Positions 7,643 to 17,041 of a stretch of 64,000 nt of DNA are shown here, in pieces. The notes under the pieces were generated by a model. The model was not told the origin of the DNA. It saw nothing but the letters and a program-made list of their open reading frames with translations, and made no database searches. This stretch comes from Acetobacter malorum (GTDB lineage: Bacteria > Pseudomonadota > Alphaproteobacteria > Acetobacterales > Acetobacteraceae), in contig NZ_LHZC01000038.1 of assembly GCF_001580615.1 (NCBI RefSeq), forward strand, positions 1 to 64,000. Direction: 5' to 3'. Every line of letters begins with the position of its first letter. Position 1 is the first letter of the stretch. The translations under genes were made by a program, and so were the position numbers.

Positions 7643-8527
7643 ATGACGGAGTCCTCATGGGTGACCCGTTTTGCTCCCAGCCCCACCGGCTTTTTGCACC
7701 TTGGGCATGTGGCGTCTGCTCTGGCTGGCTGGACTCATAAAGGCCCGCAGGGCATCTGGCTGGTGCGGATGGAGGATATTGATCCGCAACGCTGCCGGGA
7801 GAGTTACGCTATCGCCTTGGTGGAAGATCTGGAGTGGCTCGGTTTACGGTCCGCCCGGCCTGTTTTGCGCCAGTCCGCCAATATGGCCGCCTATCGTGCA
7901 ACGCTGGAGCATCTTGACCAGATGGGCGTGCTGTATCCGTGTTTCTGCACCCGGTCTGATATTGCACGGGAGTCTGCGGGCATGATGTCCGCCCCGCACG
8001 CTGCCCCCGATGGCAGCCTGCGCTACCCCGGCACCTGCCGCCATCTGTCGCCGGAGGCACGGGCCGCTGCTCTGGCGGAGGGAAAGCCGCATGTGTTGCG
8101 GCTGGATATGGCGCGGGCGCTGGAGTTGGTCAGGACGCAGGCCCCCACCGCCTGGCCGCTGACTTATACAGACCTTGAGCGTGGCACTGTTAGCTGCCAG
8201 CCGGAGCTGTTTGGGGATGTGGTGCTGGCGAGACGGGACGTGCCCGCCTCGTATCATCTGTGTGTCACGCATGATGATGCCGCACAGGGCGTCACGTTGG
8301 TGACGCGCGGGGAGGATCTGCGGCCAGCGACGGATCTGCATCGCTTGATACAGGCGCTTATGGGGTGGCCCGCACCGGCCTATCTGTTTCATCCGTTGTT
8401 GTGCGATGCGGAGGGGCGGCGTCTTTCCAAGCGGGAGGGGGCAAAAGCAGTTCGCACCATGCGGGAGGCTGGGATGACTCCGGAAGATGTGCGGCGGGCT
8501 GCTGGCTATCCCGGCGTTTTTGGGTGA
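7643..8527 (+). CDS. gluQ: glutamyl-Q tRNA(Asp) synthetase
   Basis: GluQRS is a truncated GluRS paralogue that glutamylates queuosine at position 34 of tRNA-Asp. The 294-residue length, lacking the anticodon-binding half, is diagnostic. The ATP-binding motif is FAPSPTGFLHLGHV and the KMSKS equivalent is RRLSKREG. The zinc site follows the GluQRS pattern: CFC near residue 100, then a Tyr and a Cys in RYPGTC. The frame extends upstream to a GTG at 7634, but the ATG at 7643 fits the family N-terminus. A full-length gltX is elsewhere in the window. Confidence 0.93.
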   Translation: MTESSWVTRFAPSPTGFLHLGHVASALAGWTHKGPQGIWLVRMEDIDPQRCRESYAIALVEDLEWLGLRSARPVLRQSANMAAYRATLEHLDQMGVLYPCFCTRSDIARESAGMMSAPHAAPDGSLRYPGTCRHLSPEARAAALAEGKPHVLRLDMARALELVRTQAPTAWPLTYTDLERGTVSCQPELFGDVVLARRDVPASYHLCVTHDDAAQGVTLVTRGEDLRPATDLHRLIQALMGWPAPAYLFHPLLCDAEGRRLSKREGAKAVRTMREAGMTPEDVRRAAGYPGVFG

Positions 8528-8626
8528 GCAGTCTGAGATTTTAGTCAGTCATTTTTAAATGATTTTTCATAAAATTTGACGACAGACGCGGTTTCGCCGG
8601 TTCCGCCGGAGGCAGAAGCGCATTAG

Positions 8627-9925
<1,299 letters not shown>

Positions 9926-9929
9926 GACT

Positions 9930-11135
9930 ATGGCACGCTCTTTCGCCCGTCGGCTGGAGGGGCTGCCTGCTCCTGCCACCATTGAAATGGCACGTCGTGC
10001 CCGTGCGCTGCGGGCGGAAGGCAAGCCGGTTATCTCTCTGGCGCTGGGGGAGCCTGATTTCCCCACGCCCCCGGCTGTGGTGGAAGCTGCCCATGCGGCG
10101 GCTCTGGCAGGGCAGACCAAATATCCGCCGGTTGACGGCACACCTGCCCTGAAAGCCGCTATTGCCCGCAAATTTGTGCGGGAAAACGGGCTGGAGTACG
10201 CGCCGGATGAGATCATGGTCTCCAATGGCGGCAAGCAGGTGATTTTCAACGCCTTTATGGCGACGCTGAACCCCGGTGATGAAGTGGTTGTGCCTGCGCC
10301 CTATTGGGTCAGCTATCCGCTAATTGCCCGCATGTTTGGCGGCGTGCCGGTGACGGTGCTGTGCCGTGAGGAGGATGGCTTCAAGCTGAAAGCCGAGGCT
10401 CTTGCCGCGGCCCTCACGCCTAAGTCCCGCTGGCTTGTGCTGAACTTCCCCAATAATCCCACCGGGGCGGTGATGACGGCGCAGGAGCTTGAGGCGATTG
10501 CCGAAATCGTCCGTCAGTATCCTGATCTTTGGGTTCTGTCAGACGAGATTTACGAACATCTGGTGTTCGACGGCGTGCGTTCAGCCTCACTGGCGGCTGT
10601 GGCACCCGACCTGAAGGACCGCATCATTACGCTGAACGGTGTGTCCAAAGCCTATGCCATGACAGGCTGGCGCGTGGGCTTTGCTGGTGGGCCAAAAGAC
10701 CTGATTGCCGCCATGCGGGGTGTGCAGGGCAATGCCACGTCCGGCATTTGCACCATTGCGCAGGCTGCTGCGGCTGCTGCGTTGGACGGTCCGGCGGATC
10801 TGGTGCAGGAAATGGCCACAACTTACGGTCGCCGTAGGCAGATGGTGGTGGATGCCCTGCGTCGCATTCCCGGTCTGACCTGTGCCATGCCGGAGGGCGC
10901 ATTTTATGCGTATCCGGGTGTGGCAGGGTGTCTTGGGCGGACCAGCGCGGGCGGTGCCCGGCTGGAAACTGACCATGATTTCGCGCTGGCGTTGCTGGAA
11001 GAAGAGTATGTTGCGGCTGTGCCGGGGAGTGCCTTTGGGCAGTCGCCCTATCTGCGCCTGTCCTGTGCCACAAGCGATGCCGATTTGATGGAAGCCTGCC
11101 AGCGTTTGGAGCGCTTTGTCAGCAATCTGCGCTGA
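9930..11135 (+). CDS. class I aminotransferase, aspartate aminotransferase type (copy 2)
   Basis: This 401-residue paralogue of the preceding gene shares its architecture: LALGEPDFPTPP, NFPNNPTGAVM, SDEIYEHL and the PLP-lysine motif [13 protein letters not shown]. The active-site block is almost identical, but the N-terminal third and many surface positions differ, so the duplication is old. The two genes are 4 bases apart and likely form one transcript. The different segments around the substrate side ([11 protein letters not shown] versus NFPNNPTGAVM) leave room for a different amino acid preference. Exact substrates cannot be read from the sequence. Confidence 0.85.
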   Translation: MARSFARRLEGLPAPATIEMARRARALRAEGKPVISLALGEPDFPTPPAVVEAAHAAALAGQTKYPPVDGTPALKAAIARKFVRENGLEYAPDEIMVSNGGKQVIFNAFMATLNPGDEVVVPAPYWVSYPLIARMFGGVPVTVLCREEDGFKLKAEALAAALTPKSRWLVLNFPNNPTGAVMTAQELEAIAEIVRQYPDLWVLSDEIYEHLVFDGVRSASLAAVAPDLKDRIITLNGVSKAYAMTGWRVGFAGGPKDLIAAMRGVQGNATSGICTIAQAAAAAALDGPADLVQEMATTYGRRRQMVVDALRRIPGLTCAMPEGAFYAYPGVAGCLGRTSAGGARLETDHDFALALLEEEYVAAVPGSAFGQSPYLRLSCATSDADLMEACQRLERFVSNLR

Positions 11136-11153
11136 ACAGGTTCGGTAGTTTCT

Positions 11154-11723
11154 TCAGGAAGAAACCGTGCGCAGGAAGCGCACGGCTTTCTTGCCCGCGT
11201 TCAAGTAGGTATAATTCTGAGCGCTGTTGTAAATTGTAAAATCGTTAGCATTCACCAGCTGAGTCTCTGTATCGAACTCGATAGTTAGTGTGCCTTCCAG
11301 CACAAAAATCATTTCATGCCAGCCTTCCGGGTCGGGTTCCGCCACGTAGCGCTCCCCCGGCGCGAGCGACCACAGCCAGAGCTGCGTATCCTGCCGGGCG
11401 GGAGCAGCTCCAAGCAAGGTCGCTTTGCTGGCGGGTGTTTTGCCGCGCCACATCACTTCCTCAATACGGCGTAATTCGCGGTCCGGGTTGCTGACTAGCT
11501 TGAGAAAGGTTGTGTCCAGCGCTTCTGCCAGACGGTCCAGACTGCCCAGACTGATATTGGCGGTCCCGGCTTCCAGACTCACAATCATGCGGCGGCTGAT
11601 GCCGGATGCATTGGCCAGAGCTTCCTGACTGAGGCCCGCATCTTTGCGCAGGCGACGCAGATTTGTCCCCACATATTTTAAAACATCAGATCGTGGGGGT
11701 TGATTGTGCATTATAGTGCCCAT
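11154..11723 (-). CDS. XRE-family transcriptional regulator with C-terminal cupin domain
   Basis: Residues 15-75 form a helix-turn-helix of the XRE/Cro type (LRRLRKDAGLSQEALANASG, then SRRMIVSLEAG). Residues 110-185 form a small cupin barrel (WHEMIFVLEGTLTIEFD) that would bind a small ligand. It is divergent from an EamA exporter, the usual arrangement when such a regulator controls its neighbour. The start is unclear: ATGs at 11723 and 11711 lack a good ribosome binding site, and a TATAAT on this strand overlaps 11715-11710, so the real start may lie further in. Confidence 0.87.
   Translation of the reverse strand: MGTIMHNQPPRSDVLKYVGTNLRRLRKDAGLSQEALANASGISRRMIVSLEAGTANISLGSLDRLAEALDTTFLKLVSNPDRELRRIEEVMWRGKTPASKATLLGAAPARQDTQLWLWSLAPGERYVAEPDPEGWHEMIFVLEGTLTIEFDTETQLVNANDFTIYNSAQNYTYLNAGKKAVRFLRTVSS
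11710..11715 (-). promoter_or_regulatory. candidate -10 box (TATAAT) for the XRE-cupin gene
   Basis: Reading the minus strand, a perfect TATAAT lies at 11715-11710. It overlaps the most upstream candidate starts of the regulator and is less than 30 bases from the divergent EamA start. No good -35 element was found. If it is used, translation would begin downstream of the longest possible start. Confidence 0.35.
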
Positions 11724-11737
11724 ATACGCTGCTAACT

Positions 11738-12652
11738 ATGATCAAGACTCCACCCGCCTCTGGCTCTCACGTCAAGTTCCTGTCGAAACAGGAGATCATA
11801 CTTGTCCTGATCACCATGCTGTGGGGGGCAACGTTCCTGATCATCCACCATACCATGGAACATACTGGCCCGCTGTTTTTTGTGGGCGTACGGTTTCTGA
11901 CGGCTGGCCTGATGTCTTTGCTGCTGTTCCGCAAATCTCTGGCCGGGATGACACGGTATGAGCTGAAGGCCGGGTGTATCATCGGGGTTGGCGTCTTTCT
12001 GGGCTACACGTTCCAGACGCTGGGCCTGAAAACCATTTCCAGCAGTCAGTCCGCCTTTATCACCGCTTTGTACGTGCCGATGGTGCCGTTTTTGCAGTGG
12101 GCTGTGCTGAAACGCAGACCGCATATGATGAGCTGGGTCGGCGTTCTGATCGCCTTCATCGGTCTGATCTGCCTCACCGGGCCGGATGCCGCTAGTGGCC
12201 TGAGCTTTAGCCCCGGTGAGGTTGCGACGCTACTCGGTGCTGTCTCCATAGCGGGTGAAATCATTCTGATCAGCCGCTACGCGCTGCGCGTGGATAGCCG
12301 CCGCGTCACCATTGTGCAGTTGCTGGTGGCGGGAATTCTGGCGCTCGCCTTTATGCCGGTGGCCGGGGAACATATCCCGGCTTTCTCATGGGTGTGGGTG
12401 GCGTCCGGCGTGGGGCTGGGGGTGATGAGTGCGGTCATCCAGTTCGCCATGAACTGGGCGCAGAAAACCATTTCCGCCACGCGGGCGACGGTTATTTACG
12501 CAGGGGAGCCGGTTTGGGCCGGGCTTGTAGGGCGTCTTGCCGGGGAGCGTCTGCCGCCGCTGGCCATAGCGGGGGCAGGGCTGATTGTGCTGGGTGTTCT
12601 GGCGAGTGAAATCCGGCTACCGCGCCGCAAAAAAGACCCTGAGCTGACCTGA
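11738..12652 (+). CDS. EamA/DMT superfamily transporter
   Basis: This 304-residue integral membrane protein has about ten hydrophobic segments arranged as two EamA repeats: LVLITMLWGATFLIIH opens the first and LLGAVSIAGEIILISRY the second. Drug/metabolite superfamily members export amino acids, purines or other metabolites. The substrate is unknown. It is divergent from an XRE-cupin regulator with 14 bases between the longest starts, and it has no obvious ribosome binding site, so it may be a leaderless transcript. It converges on the solute-binding protein gene with 4 bases between them. Confidence 0.9.
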   Translation: MIKTPPASGSHVKFLSKQEIILVLITMLWGATFLIIHHTMEHTGPLFFVGVRFLTAGLMSLLLFRKSLAGMTRYELKAGCIIGVGVFLGYTFQTLGLKTISSSQSAFITALYVPMVPFLQWAVLKRRPHMMSWVGVLIAFIGLICLTGPDAASGLSFSPGEVATLLGAVSIAGEIILISRYALRVDSRRVTIVQLLVAGILALAFMPVAGEHIPAFSWVWVASGVGLGVMSAVIQFAMNWAQKTISATRATVIYAGEPVWAGLVGRLAGERLPPLAIAGAGLIVLGVLASEIRLPRRKKDPELT

Positions 12653-12656
12653 TAAA

Positions 12657-13703
12657 TCAGCCATTTAGCACATTGCGGGTCGAGCGCCGGGCAATGGCAG
12701 AGGCGGCTTCTGTATCAGGGAGCTGCCCGATGAGCTGTAATTCATCACAATACTGGGCCATCTGGTCGCGCAGCGCATGGCCCGTCACGGGGCTGATGGC
12801 AGGCTGATGATGCAACATGGCACGCATGGCGTCGGTGCTGAAATCTGAGGAGTCATCGGCCACCAGTATGGCGGCTTCATCCCGGTGCTGGTTGGCCCAT
12901 TTTGCTGCATCACGCAGAGCCAGAGTTAAAGCGGTTGCTGCATCCGGGTCCGTATCCAGTGCGGTTTTTGAGGCCCCGAGGATCAGGCTGGTGCGGTCTG
13001 CATAATGGCCTGTATTGCTGCCAACCAGCTCAGAAAACAGGTCGGCATGGCTGTTCAGCAGTTGCCAGGCCAGCGGGTCATGCGCCACGACGGCATCAAT
13101 GGTGTGGGCGCGGGCGGAATCAACCATCTGGTCTGCTGGCATATCGGTCCAGGTAATGCCGCCCATGGCGTTAATGCCCTTGCGGCGCATCATGATGGCA
13201 AAGAAAAATTTATCCGCAGCATTTTTATCCGGCATGGCGACCGTGCGGCCCACAAGCTGGTCCAGCCGGGTAATGTTTGCCCCCCGCCGCACCAGCAGCC
13301 GGAACGTGCCGGGCTGAATGCCTAATATGAGGCTGGCTGGCAGACCGCCATACAAACGTGGGAGCCAGGTTAAAGCCGGAGCAACGGCATAGTCTCCCGT
13401 GCCTGCGGCCAGCGCATCCAGCGCTTCATTCCCGTTTTGCGGGCTGAAGACGCTCTCGACATCCAGACTGTAGCGGGCAAAAAAACCTTTTTGATACGCC
13501 ACCGCCAGCACCGGGGCGGTATCCGAGTGCGGCCAGATGAGCCTCAGCTTGCGATACTGGCCATCCGGTTGCTTGCGGGGTGGCCGGTTATGCGCGTGGT
13601 GTTCAAACGCTCCCACGGCTCCCGCAATGGCCAGCCCGGCGAGGCTGGTCAGAACAATTCGGCGGCGGAAGGCCGGGTCGGAGGAAGGTCCTTGTGCGCT
13701 CAT
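12657..13703 (-). CDS. ABC-type solute-binding protein (NMT1/SsuA-like), Tat-type signal
   Basis: The 348-residue protein begins with FRRRIVLTSLAGLAIAG, a twin-arginine-like signal, and continues as a type II periplasmic binding fold of the NMT1/SsuA/ThiY group (LRLIWPHSDTAPVLAVAYQKGFFARYSLDVE). Such proteins deliver sulfonates, nitrate, thiamine precursors or similar molecules to an ABC permease. No permease or ATPase gene is adjacent, so it is an orphan or works with a distant transporter. An AAGAAAG ribosome binding site precedes the ATG. Confidence 0.85.
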   Translation of the reverse strand: MSAQGPSSDPAFRRRIVLTSLAGLAIAGAVGAFEHHAHNRPPRKQPDGQYRKLRLIWPHSDTAPVLAVAYQKGFFARYSLDVESVFSPQNGNEALDALAAGTGDYAVAPALTWLPRLYGGLPASLILGIQPGTFRLLVRRGANITRLDQLVGRTVAMPDKNAADKFFFAIMMRRKGINAMGGITWTDMPADQMVDSARAHTIDAVVAHDPLAWQLLNSHADLFSELVGSNTGHYADRTSLILGASKTALDTDPDAATALTLALRDAAKWANQHRDEAAILVADDSSDFSTDAMRAMLHHQPAISPVTGHALRDQMAQYCDELQLIGQLPDTEAASAIARRSTRNVLNG

Positions 13704-13771
13704 GCTTCTTTCTTACCACGCGGGGTTTTCAGCGTCGTCTGCTCATAAAAACATGCAACACAAAAAAAATG

Positions 13772-13796
13772 AAAAAAGGGGGTTTACGGCCCCCCC
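13772..13796 (-). terminator. probable minus-strand terminator beside tRNA-Asn
   Basis: Read on the minus strand, a G/C stem (GGGGG within 13796-13790 pairing with CCCCC 13782-13778) is followed by six T residues (13777-13772). It would stop leftward transcription before the solute-binding protein gene. No leftward gene ends immediately to its right, only the rightward tRNA gene. Confidence 0.5.
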
Positions 13797-13824
13797 GGAT
13801 CACGGTTATACGATACCTCGCTGG

Positions 13825-13900
13825 TCCCGAATAGCTCAGTTGGTAGAGCAAGCGACTGTTAATCGCTGGGTCGTAGGTTCGAGTCCTACTTCGGGAGCCA
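13825..13900 (+). tRNA. tRNA-Asn (anticodon GTT)
   Basis: A full 76-base cloverleaf is visible. The acceptor stem TCCCGAA 13825-13831 pairs with TTCGGGA 13890-13896, with discriminator G and an encoded CCA at 13898-13900. The D-arm is TAGCTCAGTTGGTAGAGCA. The anticodon stem is AGCGA/TCGCT and the seven-base loop CTGTTAA places GTT at 13858-13860. The T-arm contains GGTTCGAGTCC. No other tRNA is nearby. Confidence 0.97.
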
Positions 13901-14124
13901 GCCTTTCTCCTTAAAATTCAAAATAGATTTTCACGCTGTAAGCTGCGGCATTTTGCCATGCAGTTTGCGTCGATGGATCTGTTGTTCTGAGCCCAGCGTA
14001 ACGCGCTCTGACTGACCGTTTCAGTCCCAGACTGCTACGCTCTTCATGCTTCCCAAAAAAATCTGCCCAACGCATCCGTCATGGCGAATCTGCTGTGTGC
14101 GGCGTTATGCGTTTATGAGACCAG

Positions 14125-14169
14125 AAAGGCTGCTCTTTTCCGTTTCACCGGGAAGAAAGCAGCCTTTTT
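14125..14169 (+). terminator. hairpin terminator between tRNA-Asn and the RidA gene
   Basis: The stem aaaggctgct 14125-14134 pairs with agcagccttt 14158-14167, followed by two more Ts. The A-rich left and T-rich right sides let it work on both strands: for a rightward transcript, and for leftward ones as it lies 10 bases past the RidA stop. Confidence 0.8.
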
Positions 14170-14176
14170 GTCAGCC

Positions 14177-14527
14177 TCAGCGCAGAGCGGCGATGCCGGT
14201 TAGTTCCACGCGCCAGTCCGGGTTGGCGAGTTTGGCTTCCACCGTGGCGCGGGCCGGTTTGTTGTCACGGTCCAGCCAGGCATCCCATGCCCGGTTCATG
14301 CCTGCCATATCGCTCATATCCGCCAGAAAAATCTGCACGGAGAGCAGGCGGCTTTTATCAGTGCCGGCTTTGGCCAGAAGGGCATCAACCTGCCGCAGAA
14401 TATCTGCCATCTGGCCTTCTGCATCCGCAGAGGCATCATCTGCGACCTGACCGGCCAGATGTACCAGTCCGTTGTAAATCACGGCACCCGTCAGGCGTTC
14501 TTCGGGGTCAAGGCGTGTAATAGTCAT
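14177..14527 (-). CDS. RidA/YjgF/UK114 family protein
   Basis: This 116-residue protein matches RidA-family deaminases, which hydrolyse reactive enamine/imine intermediates made by PLP enzymes. Visible landmarks are the AVIYNGLVHLAGQVADD strand, the QVDALLAKAGTDKSRLLSVQIFLADM block and the C-terminal KLANPDWRVELTGIAAL, which differs from the canonical RidA PxxLVEIE ending and points to an Rid4-7-like subgroup. It lies just downstream of panC on the same strand (30-base gap) and is probably co-transcribed. Confidence 0.9.
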   Translation of the reverse strand: MTITRLDPEERLTGAVIYNGLVHLAGQVADDASADAEGQMADILRQVDALLAKAGTDKSRLLSVQIFLADMSDMAGMNRAWDAWLDRDNKPARATVEAKLANPDWRVELTGIAALR

Positions 14528-14557
14528 GGGGTTTTCCCTGTGTTGTGCAAAGTGGTT

Positions 14558-15397
14558 TCAGGCCACCGGCATATTATCAATCAGCCGGACATCGCCCAGA
14601 CTGGCGGCAACAAAAAGCCGTGCACCGGCCTCGGCCTTTTCAACAGTGCCGAGTGATTTTTCAGAGCGAAGATCCAGATAATGCACGGTAAAACCAGCAT
14701 CTTTGAGGGTCTGTGCGCAGTGCTTCAGAGCGGCGGCAACGGGCTGGCCGGCCTTTAGGGCGGCGAGGCAGTCTATCAGAGCCTTTGGCAGATGGCTGGC
14801 CTGGTCTCGCTGGGCCGGGGTAAGCCGTTTGTTGCGGGAGGAGAGGGCCAGATGATCCGCTTCCCGCACGGTGGGGACGGGCAGAATGGTGATGGGCAGG
14901 TCCAAATCCGTCACTACCCGGTGGATAATACAGAGCTGCTGGAAATCTTTTTCCCCAAAAGCTGCGATATTGGCTCGGGTTTGCATGAACAGCTTGGTAA
15001 TAACTGTTGCAACACCATCAAAATGGCCGGGCCGGTCTCCGCCGCACAGCATCCGGTCAGGGCCGGAAACACTGATGCGGGTGCAAAAGCCGGGCGGGTA
15101 GATCTGCGTTTCATCCGGGGCGTAAAGAACGTCCACCACGCCAGTTTCTGCCAGAAGGGCTTCATCCGCTTCCAGACCGCGTGGGTAAAGCTGGAAATCA
15201 TCCGGGTTGTTGAACTGGATCGGGTTGACGAAGATCGTCACAATCCGGCGGGTCGCTTTGCCGTCCAGTGCGCGCACCAGGGTCAGATGGCCTTCGTGCA
15301 AAGACCCCATGGTGGGCACCAGCCCGATTGTTTCACCCTCACGTTGCCACTGCGTGACAATTTCGGCCAGTTCGTGTCTGGTTCTCACAAGCTTCAT
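14558..15397 (-). CDS. panC: pantothenate synthetase
   Basis: PanC joins pantoate and beta-alanine with ATP, the last step to vitamin B5. The 279-residue protein has the nucleotidyl-transferase motif PTMGSLHEGHLTLV, the FVNPIQFNNPDDFQLYPR block and the GEKDFQQLCIIHRVV segment. The frame is open up to 15442, but family members begin at MKLVRTRHEL, which places the start at 15397, preceded by GGGA. panB is not in the window. A RidA gene follows. Confidence 0.96.
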   Translation of the reverse strand: MKLVRTRHELAEIVTQWQREGETIGLVPTMGSLHEGHLTLVRALDGKATRRIVTIFVNPIQFNNPDDFQLYPRGLEADEALLAETGVVDVLYAPDETQIYPPGFCTRISVSGPDRMLCGGDRPGHFDGVATVITKLFMQTRANIAAFGEKDFQQLCIIHRVVTDLDLPITILPVPTVREADHLALSSRNKRLTPAQRDQASHLPKALIDCLAALKAGQPVAAALKHCAQTLKDAGFTVHYLDLRSEKSLGTVEKAEAGARLFVAASLGDVRLIDNMPVA

Positions 15398-15493
15398 GAC
15401 GCATCCCGGTTTGCGATAAAAGGGAAGGACATCCGCCCGCACGGTTTGTGCACGAGAAAACCAAGGAGGGCGGCTGTCCGGCCTGCGCCCGTC

Positions 15494-16552
15494 TTACTGT
15501 GTTTTCAGGAACGGTTCCAGCAGCACCCGGTCCGCAGCGCTCAACCGGCTGGCGGCAGTGCTGGCCTGATGCCAGTAGGGGTAAAGCAGGGGCGGCAGAC
15601 TGGCCTGATTGAGGCGATTCAACTGGTCTTCCGACAGCACCAGTTCGGCCGCTTTCAGGTTGTCTTTTAGCTGGTCTTCCGTGCGCGCCCCAATAATGAC
15701 GGACGTAATGGCCGGGCGGTGCATGGTCCATGCCAGAGCGATCTGGGCGGCGGACACGCCATGCTCTTCGCCAACGGCAATCAGCACTTCGACGATATCG
15801 AACAGCTTTTCCTTGTCATGCACCGGCGGTTCACCAAAATCTTCAAGCTGGCGGCCCTGCGGGGTGGGCTTGTTACGACGATACTTGCCAGATAGCAGGC
15901 CACCTGCCAGTGGGCTCCAGACCTGCACCCCAAGGCCCTGATCAACAGCGGCGGGCAGTAGTTCATACTCAGCATCCCGTGCCTGCAGGGAGTAATAAAT
16001 CTGCTGGGAAACAGGGGCGATCAGCCTGTTCCGTTCAGCGACGGAAAGGGTTTTCATTATCTGCCATGCGGAAAAATTGGAAACGCCCGCATAGCGGATT
16101 TTGCCCGCACGGGTCAGGGTATCCAGCGCTTCCAGCGTTTCATCCAGTGGGGTCAGGCCGTCCCATTCATGCAGATAGTACAGGTCAATATGGTCCCGGC
16201 CCAGACGCTTCAGGCTGGCTTCACACGCGGCAATCAGATGCAGGCGGGAAGAGCCTTCCCCATTCGGGCCGTCCTGCATGCGGAAGCGGGCCTTGGTGGT
16301 GACCAGAGTTTCCTGTGAGCGGCCTTTCAGGGCTTCGCCCAGAATGGTTTCAGACTCTCCGGAGGAATACACGTCTGCCGTATCAAACATGTTGATGCCC
16401 GCATCCAGACACAGGTCAATCAGGCGGCGCGCACCGGCTGTATCGGTATTGCCGGTTTTGGCAAAAGAGCCTTTGCCCCCGAATGTCATGGTGCCAAGGG
16501 TAAAGGCGGAAATACGCAGGCCGGACCGACCGAGCTGGCGATACTGCATCAT
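15494..16552 (-). CDS. aldo/keto reductase
   Basis: The protein of about 352 residues is an NADPH-dependent aldo/keto reductase of the YajO/Tas-like group: MQYRQLGRSGLRISAFTLGTMTFGG, the catalytic Asp/Tyr segment FDTADVYSSGESE, the His in DLYYLHEWDG and the C-terminal cofactor-binding SVIIGARTEDQLKDNL. The frame runs open to 16774, but the extra 74 codons lie under the opposite-strand cobalamin riboswitch and do not resemble the family. A GGAGAAC ribosome binding site directly before the double ATG at 16552/16549 confirms the shorter form. The physiological substrate is unknown. Confidence 0.9.
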   Translation of the reverse strand: MMQYRQLGRSGLRISAFTLGTMTFGGKGSFAKTGNTDTAGARRLIDLCLDAGINMFDTADVYSSGESETILGEALKGRSQETLVTTKARFRMQDGPNGEGSSRLHLIAACEASLKRLGRDHIDLYYLHEWDGLTPLDETLEALDTLTRAGKIRYAGVSNFSAWQIMKTLSVAERNRLIAPVSQQIYYSLQARDAEYELLPAAVDQGLGVQVWSPLAGGLLSGKYRRNKPTPQGRQLEDFGEPPVHDKEKLFDIVEVLIAVGEEHGVSAAQIALAWTMHRPAITSVIIGARTEDQLKDNLKAAELVLSEDQLNRLNQASLPPLLYPYWHQASTAASRLSAADRVLLEPFLKTQ

Positions 16553-16685
16553 TCTGTTCTCCGTGCATGTGGCGGGTAGGGTATGAGCCCCTTGAGAGCT
16601 GGCCGCACAGAGGCTTTGTTTCAAGAGTGCAGGGCTGCGTACACAGTGTTTTGACATCTCCCGGAGAGCCTGCTTAACAGAACGC

Positions 16686-16900
16686 GATGGTTCCCGCTTT
16701 GGGATGAAAAGGGAAGTACGGTGAGAACTCCGCTGTTTCTTGGCCGTCGCTGCCCCCGCAACTGTATGTGACATCAGGCTTGTTCCAGCACTCTGCTCCA
16801 GAGTGTTGTGCCACTGGAGACTTCTCCGGGAAGGTGTGGAACGAGCGAGAGCCCCCGGAAAACCGGTGGTTTTGTGTCATCAGCCAGGAGACCTGCCATC
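16686..16900 (+). promoter_or_regulatory. cobalamin riboswitch (aptamer)
   Basis: All conserved blocks of the B12 aptamer are present in order: GGTTCCCGC, then GGGATGAAAAGGGAA near 16701, GGTGAGAACTCCG at 16720-16732, GCTGCCCCCGCAACTGT at 16749-16765, GCCACTGG near 16810, GGGAAGG at 16828 and the B12-box-like AGCCAGGAGACCTGCC at 16882-16897. The closing stem is GATGG 16686-16690 with CCATC 16896-16900. It lies upstream of cobG. In this family adenosylcobalamin binding shuts down expression of downstream biosynthesis or uptake genes. Confidence 0.97.
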
Positions 16901-17003
16901 CGATTTCTGGAGTGTCATGCCTGGCGGGGTGTCCGGTGTGTGATGGTGCGTTGCAATGCGCGCTACTGTCTGGCTTGTCCGGGCGGCCTTGGAACTGCAC
17001 CCC

Positions 17004-17024
17004 CATACCGCTTTGTGCGGTGTG
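17004..17024 (+). promoter_or_regulatory. hairpin next to the cobG ribosome binding site (possible expression platform)
   Basis: The 8-bp stem CATACCGC 17004-17011 with GCGGTGTG 17017-17024 (one G-T pair) ends 8 bases before the AAGGG ribosome binding site of cobG. No T-run follows, so control would be at translation rather than termination. Whether it is the switching helix of the riboswitch is inference. Confidence 0.45.
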
Positions 17025-17041
17025 TTGCCTGAAGGGTGTTC

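Noticed and set aside
16768-17041. Cysteine-rich + strand frames between the riboswitch and cobG
   Set aside because: They overlap the aptamer, have no ribosome binding site and no conserved pattern. The cysteines come from TGT/TGC-rich leader sequence.
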